Source: Eubacterium sp. | GTDB lineage: Bacteria; Bacillota; Clostridia; Lachnospirales; Lachnospiraceae | Assembly: GCA_022767895.1 (NCBI GenBank) | Contig: JALENH010000026.1 | Coordinates: 1-32,742, forward strand | DNA length: 32,742 bases | Direction of reading: 5' to 3' | Shown: positions 25,966-32,742 of the stretch, piece by piece | How the letters are laid out: the number at the start of each line of letters is the position of its first letter | Position numbering within the stretch: position 1 is the first letter of the stretch | Program-made: the position numbers and the translations under genes | The notes under the pieces: model-generated | What the model was told of the DNA's origin: nothing | Database searches by the model: none | The model's input: only the letters and a program-made list of their open reading frames with translations

Positions 25966-26655
25966 CTATTTCAACAATAACATGGGATTTACTGTCTGAT
26001 TCTTTTCCTTCACCTGAAAATACAGGTTACTTCCTTCCTCCGAATAATATTTCGTTGGCTTCGCGATTTTGCCGATGACCTGTCCTTCCGACACCGAATC
26101 GCCTTTTCCCACTGCCACATCTTTCAGTTGGCCATAGGTCACTGTGAAATTATCACCAATGGAAACTGTGACCGTTCTTCCCGTCTCCTCCGAGGTAGTC
26201 ACGGATTCCACCACACCATCGGCACTTGCTTTTACATCCGTTCCTTCTTTCGCTTCAATAATCAGTGCCGGATTGGTACGGTACTCTGCCAGAGTCTTGA
26301 AATATACCACTTTGTCTGCACTGTACTCCATCAGAACGTCTCCATTTACCGGCCAAAGCAGGCCCGCCTCCTGATCAAATTCCAGCTTATTACGTACCGA
26401 CTCTGACTGGGTTTTTACAGTCTTCTCTGTTGGCTTTGGTGTTTTCGTTTCCTTTAGCTCAGTTTTCGCACTACCGTTTAACACTTCCTCCGTCTCCGGC
26501 GTAGCCACGCTGGTAGGTGCCGGTGTGTTGCTTGCCTCCGCCATGGGAGAGGAATCCTCGCCATCCCGCATATTGAGACATATGGCAGCAAAGGCAGCGA
26601 TGGCAATGACACCACAGGCCAATGATATATAAAAACCCTTTTCCTTAAAAAACAT
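25966..26655 (-). CDS. Degenerate M23/LytM-domain membrane protein, SpoIIQ-like
   Basis: N-terminal TM; LLWPVNGDVLMEYSADKVVYFKTLAEYRTNPALIIEA...VTYGQL...KYYSEEGSNLYFQVKEKNQTVNPMLLL; M23 fold with zinc ligands apparently replaced. Confidence 0.82.
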   Translation of the reverse strand: MFFKEKGFYISLACGVIAIAAFAAICLNMRDGEDSSPMAEASNTPAPTSVATPETEEVLNGSAKTELKETKTPKPTEKTVKTQSESVRNKLEFDQEAGLLWPVNGDVLMEYSADKVVYFKTLAEYRTNPALIIEAKEGTDVKASADGVVESVTTSEETGRTVTVSIGDNFTVTYGQLKDVAVGKGDSVSEGQVIGKIAKPTKYYSEEGSNLYFQVKEKNQTVNPMLLLK

Positions 26656-26692
26656 ACTATCACCTCACAAAAATTTGTTTGATGATAGTATG
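26653..26692 (-). promoter_or_regulatory. 10-bp perfect hairpin plus T6 overlapping the start codon of the SpoIIQ-like gene (terminator/attenuator-like)
   Basis: Reverse strand CATACTATCA-tcaaacaaatttttgtgagg-TGATAGTATGTTTTTT; the ATG is in the 3' arm. Confidence 0.6.
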
Positions 26693-26716
26693 CTCGATAC
26701 AAAAGAAAATATACAA

Positions 26717-29179
26717 TTACAATGTCACTTTCTCCAGATACCAGATTTCTTTTGCGTACTCCTCGATGGTACGGTCAGAAGAGAACTTGCCACATTTGGC
26801 AGTCTGAAGCATAGCCATTTTCGCCCAGCGCTCCTCATCCCGGTAAGCTTCTTCCACCTTCTTCTGAGCAGCCTCATAAGAACGGAAATCTTTCAAAATG
26901 AAGTACTGGTCTGCGCGCTCATAACCATTGGTCTCCAGAAGAGAATTGTAAATCTCCCGGAACAAATCCAGATTTTCCTGAGAATAGGTTCCATCAATCA
27001 ACTGGGTCAATACGGCGCGGATGTCGGAATCCATATTATAAATTTCCTTTGGATTGTATTGATTGTTGTGCTCAAAATCAATAACCTCCTGTGAAGACAG
27101 TCCGAAGATAAATGCATTTTCCTCGCCTACCTCTTCTACTATTTCCACATTGGCTCCATCCATGGTTCCCAGTGTCGGTGCACCGTTTAACATAAATTTC
27201 ATGTTACCGGTTCCGGATGCCTCTTTGCTGGCAGTGGAAATCTGCTCAGAAACATCGGCTGCCGCAAAAATCATCTCCGCATTGGACACGCGGTAATTTT
27301 CAATAAACACGACTTTAATCTTGCCCTGAATGGAAGCATCGTTGTTGACAACATCCGCCACGCTGTTAATGAGCTTGATGATGGCCTTGGCACGACGATA
27401 TCCCGCAGATGCCTTGGCGCCAAAGATAAAGGTGCGCGGATACATATCCATGCCCGGATTTTTCTTCAGCTCATTGTACAGATGCATGACATGCAAAATA
27501 TTCAGAAGCTGACGTTTGTATTCATGCAGACGTTTTACCTGTACGTCAAAGATGGAATGCGGATCCACTTCAATGCCATTATGTTCTTTGATGTATTTTG
27601 CCAGACGGACTTTATTCTGGAACTTAATGTTCATAAATTCCTGCTGTGACTGCTTATCATTTACAAAAACAGACAGTTTGTCAATCTTGGACAAATCCGT
27701 AATCCACTCATCACCAATTTTATCCGTTACCCACTGTGCCAGTTTCGGATTACCATGCAGCAGGAAACGGCGCTGGGTAATACCATTGGTCTTGTTGTTA
27801 AATTTCTCAGGCATCATCTCATAGAAATCTTTGAGCTCCTGATTTTTCAAAATTTCTGTATGAAGTCTTGCCACACCGTTGACGGAGAAACCGGCAACAA
27901 TGGCAAGATGCGCCATTTTTACCTGACCGTCGTAGATGATTGCCATACTCTTTACCTTATCAAAATTGCCCGGATATTTGGCCTGAATCTCGTTCTGGAA
28001 ACGGCGGTTAATCTCCTCGGTAATCTGATAAATTCTCGGAAGCAGACGGGAAAACAGCTCAAGTGGCCATTTTTCCAAAGCTTCGGACATAATCGTGTGG
28101 TTGGTATACGCACAGGTTCTCGTGGTGATATCCCATGCATCATCCCACTCAAGACCATACTCATCCAGAAGAATACGCATCAACTCCGGAATGGTAACCG
28201 TCGGATGGGTATCGTTCAACTGGAAACATACCTTATCCGGAAGTCCATGGATGTCGTTATGGGTTTCCATATATTTCATAATCGCACGCTGCACACTGGC
28301 AGATACGAAGAAGTACTGCTGTTTCAAACGGAGTTCTTTTCCTGCGGTATGATTATCATTTGGATAGAGCACTTCACAAATGGTACGAGCCAGATTCTGC
28401 TGCTCCACCGCCTTCTGGTAATCACCCTTGTCGAAGGAATCCAGGTTGAATGTATCGATTGCCTCGGCATCCCAGATACGAAGTGTATTCACAATCCGGT
28501 TGCCATAGCCTACCACTGGCAGGTCATAAGGCACTGCCATAACAGACTGGTAGTTCTCCTGCACAAATTTATCGCGGCCGGTCTTCTCATCCTTGCGGAC
28601 TGCCACATAACCGCCGAAGCGGACTTCTACGGCATATTCCGGGCGCTTCATCTCAAAAGGATTGCCCTCTTTGAGCCAGTCATCCGGCGCCTCAATCTGA
28701 AAACCGTTCTCAATTTTCTGCATGAACATACCATATTTATAGCGGATGCCGCAACCATATGCCGGGTATCCCAACGTCGACAAAGAATCCAAAAAGCATG
28801 CTGCCAGACGGCCAAGGCCACCATTACCAAGTGCAGCATCCGGCTCTTCATCCTCCAGCACATCCAGGTCAACACCCATCTCATTTAACACTTCACGAAC
28901 CAGTTTATCCTGCTTTAAGTTGATGATAGTATTTCCAAGCGCACGCCCCATCAGAAATTCCATGGACAGATAATAAACCGTCTTCACATCCTGTTTCTCA
29001 TAGGCTTTGTGTGTTGCCATCCAGTCATCGACAATAATATCCTTTACGGCGAAAGCCACAGCCTGAAATAACTGCTGATTACTTGCCTCTTCTACCGATT
29101 TGCGGAACAACAATTTCATGTAGTTCTCAATATTGGTCTTCAGTTCCTTTTTCTTTTCCTTTTCTGTTAAAAATGCCAT
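26717..29179 (-). CDS. glgP: Glycogen/starch/alpha-glucan phosphorylase
   Basis: Full-length 820 aa; DEEPDAALGNGGLGRLAACFLDSLSTLGYPAYGCGIRYKYGMF; EASGTGNMKFMLNGAPTLGTMDGANVEI PLP-region motif. Confidence 0.98.
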   Translation of the reverse strand: MAFLTEKEKKKELKTNIENYMKLLFRKSVEEASNQQLFQAVAFAVKDIIVDDWMATHKAYEKQDVKTVYYLSMEFLMGRALGNTIINLKQDKLVREVLNEMGVDLDVLEDEEPDAALGNGGLGRLAACFLDSLSTLGYPAYGCGIRYKYGMFMQKIENGFQIEAPDDWLKEGNPFEMKRPEYAVEVRFGGYVAVRKDEKTGRDKFVQENYQSVMAVPYDLPVVGYGNRIVNTLRIWDAEAIDTFNLDSFDKGDYQKAVEQQNLARTICEVLYPNDNHTAGKELRLKQQYFFVSASVQRAIMKYMETHNDIHGLPDKVCFQLNDTHPTVTIPELMRILLDEYGLEWDDAWDITTRTCAYTNHTIMSEALEKWPLELFSRLLPRIYQITEEINRRFQNEIQAKYPGNFDKVKSMAIIYDGQVKMAHLAIVAGFSVNGVARLHTEILKNQELKDFYEMMPEKFNNKTNGITQRRFLLHGNPKLAQWVTDKIGDEWITDLSKIDKLSVFVNDKQSQQEFMNIKFQNKVRLAKYIKEHNGIEVDPHSIFDVQVKRLHEYKRQLLNILHVMHLYNELKKNPGMDMYPRTFIFGAKASAGYRRAKAIIKLINSVADVVNNDASIQGKIKVVFIENYRVSNAEMIFAAADVSEQISTASKEASGTGNMKFMLNGAPTLGTMDGANVEIVEEVGEENAFIFGLSSQEVIDFEHNNQYNPKEIYNMDSDIRAVLTQLIDGTYSQENLDLFREIYNSLLETNGYERADQYFILKDFRSYEAAQKKVEEAYRDEERWAKMAMLQTAKCGKFSSDRTIEEYAKEIWYLEKVTL

Positions 29180-29208
29180 AAATTACCTCCATTCTAATGT
29201 AATATTGA

Positions 29209-32200
29209 CTACTTCGCAGCCTTTACAACACCCAGAGTAACTGCCTCACCGTTGATCTTCCAATCAGCCGTGTACCCTTCTGCCTGATCCCATACAATCT
29301 CTTCTGCCAGGACCTCTGACTTAATCTGATCGGCATTGGCCGCCATAATCTCTTTGATTCGGTCATTGCCCTGCTCATACAGACAAATGTGGTCCGTAAC
29401 TTCAAAACCTGCGTCCTTACGCATGGTCTGCACCTTACTGATTACTTCGCGTACGAAGCCCTCCTCAATCAGCTCCGGTGTCAGATTGGTATCCAGCACA
29501 ACGGTAATTCCATGATCAGACTCACTGACATATCCTTCCATCTGTGCAGATTCAATCAGAAGATCTTCAGTTGCCAGAACTTCATCGACACCACCAACCT
29601 GAACCGTCACTTCGCCGGAAGCATTCAGCTGATCCATCGTGGCATTTCCATCCAGTCCGGAAAGCACCTCTTTCAATTCATTCAACCGGCTGCCAAAACG
29701 ACGTCCCAGAGTACGAAGCTGCGGTTTGAAGCTGTAGGTCGTAAAGTCCTTCACGTCATCTGTGAAGAGTACCTCCTTTACATTCAACTCATCCGCAATG
29801 ATGTCTTTATAAAAATCGGACAGCTCGCCTTCGGTCTTCACATACATCTTACCGATTGGCTGGCGGTTCTTGATGTTTGCCGTATTCCGGCAGGCACGAC
29901 CAAGAACAACAATGTCCAGAAGTTCTTTCATCTGTGTTTCCAGTTCCTTGTCAATCCATGCTTCTTCTACTTCCGGGAAGTCGCAAAGATGAATACTTTC
30001 CGGTGCGGACGCATCCAGATTGCACACCAGATTCTGATAAATGCTCTCGGTCATGAATGGAATCATCGGTGCTGCTGCCTTACTGATGGTGACAAGTGCA
30101 GTATACAGCGTCATATAAGCATTAATCTTATCTTGTTCCATTCCTTTTGCCCAGAAGCGGTCACGACAACGGCGTACATACCAGTTACTCATATCCTCCA
30201 CAAAGCTCTGAAGCGCCTTTGCTGTCTCCGGGATACGATAATTCATCAGATTCTCATCCACTTCCTTCACCGCGGAATTCAGCCGGGAGAGAAGCCATTT
30301 ATCCATAACGGATAATTTGTCATATTCCAATGTATGTTTCGTCGGATCGAACTGATCGATCTCTGCATACAACACATAAAAAGCAGAGGTATTCCACAGG
30401 GTTCCCATAAATTTGCGCTGTCCCTCAGTCACTGCTTTACCATGGAAACGGTTCGGCAACCATGGAGCACTGTTCACATAAAAATACCAGCGAATTGCAT
30501 CTGCCCCATAATTCTCCAATGCCTCAAAAGGATCTACGGCATTGCCCTTGGACTTACTCATCTTCTGCCCGTTTTCATCCTGTACATGTCCCAATACGAT
30601 GACATTTTCATACGGTGCCTTATTGAACAAAAGCGTCGATTCTGCCATCAGCGAATGGAACCAGCCACGGGTCTGGTCCACAGCCTCGGAAATGAACTGT
30701 GCCGGGAACTGCTGCTCGAACAGCTCCTTATTTTCAAATGGGTAATGATACTGGGCAAAAGGCATGGCACCGGAATCAAACCAACAGTCAATCACTTCCG
30801 GTACACGGTGCATCACTTTGCCGCAATCCGGACAGGTGAAAGTCACCTCGTCAATGTAGGGGCGATGCAGTTCCACCTCAGCAGCCTTCGGGTCACCGGC
30901 ACGCTCTGCCAGTTCTTCCCTGCTGCCGATACACTCCTGGTGACCACAGCCTTCACATTCCCAAATATTTAACGGCGTTCCCCAGTAACGGTTACGGGAA
31001 ATCGCCCAGTCCTGGATATTTTCCAGCCAGTTGCCGAAACGTCCCTTGCCGATGGATTCCGGAATCCAGTTGACCGTATTGTTGTTGCGAATCAAATCAT
31101 CCTTCACTGCTGTCTCCCGGATGTACCAGGATTCTCTTGCATAATAAATCAGCGGTGTATCACAGCGCCAGCAGTGTGGATACTCATGCTCAAATTTCGG
31201 AGCATCAAAAAGCTGTCCTCTGGCATCCAGATCTTTCAGCACCTCCGGGTCTGCCTTTTTCACGAAAATACCGGCGAATGGCGTCTCTTCTGTGAGTTCA
31301 CCCTTGCCATTTACAAACTGTACGAAAGGAAGATCGTAATTTCTTCCCACATTGGCATCGTCCTCACCAAAGGCAGGCGCAATGTGTACAATACCGGTAC
31401 CATCCGTCATGGTAACATAAGTATCGCAGGTTACGAAAAATCCCTTTTTATTCTGCTTGTCAGCACACTCTTTGGCACAGGCAAACAGCGGTTCATATTC
31501 CTTGTGCTCCAGTGCCGTACCAGGGAAGCTCTCCAGAATTTCATAAGCAGGTGTTCCTTCCTCCGGTGCCAGCTTGCCAAGAACAGTATCCAGAAGCTGT
31601 TCAGCCATGTAATAAGTATAGCCATCTGCCGCCTTTACTTTGCAGTACGTATCATTCGGGTTGACACAGAGGGCAACGTTACTCGGCAGAGTCCACGGGG
31701 TGGTGGTCCAGGCCAGGAACCAGGCATCCTCTCCTACAACCTTGAAGCGGACAACGGCAGAACGTTCTTTCACCGTTTTATAACCCTGAGCAACTTCCTG
31801 GGCAGAAAGAGGTGTTCCACAGCGCGGACAATATGGTACAATTTTAAATCCTTTATAAAGAAGGTCTTTGTTCCAGATTTCTTTCAGCGCCCACCACTCG
31901 GATTCAATAAAATTGTCATCATAGGTGACATAGGGATCATCCATGTCTGCCCAGAAACCAACGGTATCAGAAAAGTCTTCCCACATTCCTTTGTATTTCC
32001 AGACAGATTCCTTACACTGCTTGATGAATGGCTCCATACCATATTCTTCAATCTGCTCTTTGCCGTCCAGCCCAAGCAGTTTCTCCACTTCCAACTCCAC
32101 TGGCAGTCCATGGGTATCCCATCCGGCCTTACGGGGTACTTTGTACCCTTTCATGGTACGGTAACGGGGAATCATATCCTTGATAACACGGGTCAGCACA

Positions 32201-32373
32201 TGACCGATATGCGGCTTTCCGTTGGCCGTAGGCGGTCCATCATAGAACATATAGGTGGGAGCATCTTCCCGCAGCTCAATGCTCTTTCTGAAAATATCCT
32301 TGTCTTTCCAGAACTGTTCTACCTCTTTCTCTCTCTCGACAAAATTCATGCCTGTTGATACTTTGTTATACAT
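29209..32373 (-). CDS. ileS: Isoleucyl-tRNA synthetase
   Basis: FYDGPPTANGKPHIGHVLTRVIKD (HIGH), GQKMSKSKGNAVDP (KMSKS); GGAGG SD upstream of MYNKVSTGMNF, so the start is revised from the ORF-track 32526. Confidence 0.97.
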   Translation of the reverse strand: MYNKVSTGMNFVEREKEVEQFWKDKDIFRKSIELREDAPTYMFYDGPPTANGKPHIGHVLTRVIKDMIPRYRTMKGYKVPRKAGWDTHGLPVELEVEKLLGLDGKEQIEEYGMEPFIKQCKESVWKYKGMWEDFSDTVGFWADMDDPYVTYDDNFIESEWWALKEIWNKDLLYKGFKIVPYCPRCGTPLSAQEVAQGYKTVKERSAVVRFKVVGEDAWFLAWTTTPWTLPSNVALCVNPNDTYCKVKAADGYTYYMAEQLLDTVLGKLAPEEGTPAYEILESFPGTALEHKEYEPLFACAKECADKQNKKGFFVTCDTYVTMTDGTGIVHIAPAFGEDDANVGRNYDLPFVQFVNGKGELTEETPFAGIFVKKADPEVLKDLDARGQLFDAPKFEHEYPHCWRCDTPLIYYARESWYIRETAVKDDLIRNNNTVNWIPESIGKGRFGNWLENIQDWAISRNRYWGTPLNIWECEGCGHQECIGSREELAERAGDPKAAEVELHRPYIDEVTFTCPDCGKVMHRVPEVIDCWFDSGAMPFAQYHYPFENKELFEQQFPAQFISEAVDQTRGWFHSLMAESTLLFNKAPYENVIVLGHVQDENGQKMSKSKGNAVDPFEALENYGADAIRWYFYVNSAPWLPNRFHGKAVTEGQRKFMGTLWNTSAFYVLYAEIDQFDPTKHTLEYDKLSVMDKWLLSRLNSAVKEVDENLMNYRIPETAKALQSFVEDMSNWYVRRCRDRFWAKGMEQDKINAYMTLYTALVTISKAAAPMIPFMTESIYQNLVCNLDASAPESIHLCDFPEVEEAWIDKELETQMKELLDIVVLGRACRNTANIKNRQPIGKMYVKTEGELSDFYKDIIADELNVKEVLFTDDVKDFTTYSFKPQLRTLGRRFGSRLNELKEVLSGLDGNATMDQLNASGEVTVQVGGVDEVLATEDLLIESAQMEGYVSESDHGITVVLDTNLTPELIEEGFVREVISKVQTMRKDAGFEVTDHICLYEQGNDRIKEIMAANADQIKSEVLAEEIVWDQAEGYTADWKINGEAVTLGVVKAAK

Positions 32374-32428
32374 CTCTACCTCCATCTGTGTGCCCTCAGG
32401 CAACTTCTTACTCCAACAAAGCGTCATA

Positions 32429-32706
32429 AAGGCCCTCATCCAAACTAGGATGAGAGCCCTTTTATTGCTTTCATTATACCACCTGTTTTCTACGTCGGTT
32501 CCAATGCTTTTCACCAGAACGAACATATATCCACATAACGGGGGATACCGGCGCGGTCTACTCGGCTCACGACAAGCTTTCGACCTTGCAGCTCAAGAGG
32601 GATATTCACCTGTGTCTACTGGTACCGGGTTTTCACTGTCTCCGGCTCACTGGGACGCTTCGGCAAAGGCTACTGTCTCCGTCAACGCTTTTCTCTTTCT
32701 CAAGTC
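32429..32706 (-). promoter_or_regulatory. T-box leader of ileS, including terminator and T-box motif
   Basis: Reverse strand: Stem I GAGCCGGAGACAGTGAAAACCCGGT, specifier region GTGAATATCCC (AUC, Ile), T-box AGGTGGTAT (32476-32484), terminator GGGCTCTCATCC-tagttt-GGATGAGGGCC. Confidence 0.88.
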
Positions 32707-32712
32707 ACGTTT

Positions 32713-32741
32713 ATCATAGTACGAAAATTTGTAAATGTCAA
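32713..32741 (-). promoter_or_regulatory. Sigma-A promoter of the ileS leader
   Basis: Reverse strand TTGACA, 17 bp, TATGAT. Confidence 0.88.
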
Positions 32742-32742
32742 G

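Noticed and set aside
27755-28888. 377-aa plus-strand ORF opposite glgP
   Set aside because: Antisense to a clear full-length GlgP; no recognisable family and no SD; typical shadow ORF.
31174-32358. 394-aa plus-strand ORF opposite ileS
   Set aside because: Antisense to IleS with conserved motifs; composition looks like a shadow ORF.
32374-32526. N-terminal extension of IleS in the ORF track (MFVLVKSIGTDVENRW...)
   Set aside because: This segment is the T-box leader (T-box motif and terminator); the SD GGAGG precedes the start at 32373.

Overview
The window reads as a Firmicutes genome segment, probably Lachnospiraceae-like Clostridia (inferred from protein families; no taxonomy search was possible). 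It is dominated by a hemicellulose/arabinoxylan-degradation region. Extracellular enzymes are a CE1-like esterase, an SGNH/SASA acetylesterase with a Lys-rich BspA-type repeat, a catalytic-domain-less secreted protein, two secreted GH43 enzymes and an AraC regulator. Housekeeping and accessory genes include a nucleoside hydrolase, an ArsC/Spx-like protein, an ECF sigma factor with a large membrane partner, a YtrA-type GntR regulator beside a deleted ABC transporter, DUF2935, tRNA-Pro(GGG), PnuC, a MerR-methyltransferase fusion, DUF2164, MntP, a NusG-II/Gx-transporter pair, a degenerate M23/SpoIIQ-like protein, GlgP, and IleS behind a T-box leader. The most interesting observations are: (1) a compact type I toxin-antitoxin candidate at about 11960-12340, with a 40-aa holin-like toxin, an SD/anti-SD stem and a convergent antisense RNA that has its own promoter and terminator; (2) an in-frame fusion of an Rpn/PD-(D/E)XK nuclease-like domain to an apparently cytoplasmic GH43 domain (9329-11245); (3) an ileS-glgP arrangement behind a T-box; (4) a hairpin plus T6 terminator-like element built over the start codon of the SpoIIQ-like gene; (5) an ABC transporter collapsed by an internal deletion beside a GntR gene with a 10-bp-phased operator-like array; and (6) a TTACG-rich intergenic element. 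All calls were made by eye from the sequence and the supplied ORF track; no database search or folding program was run.
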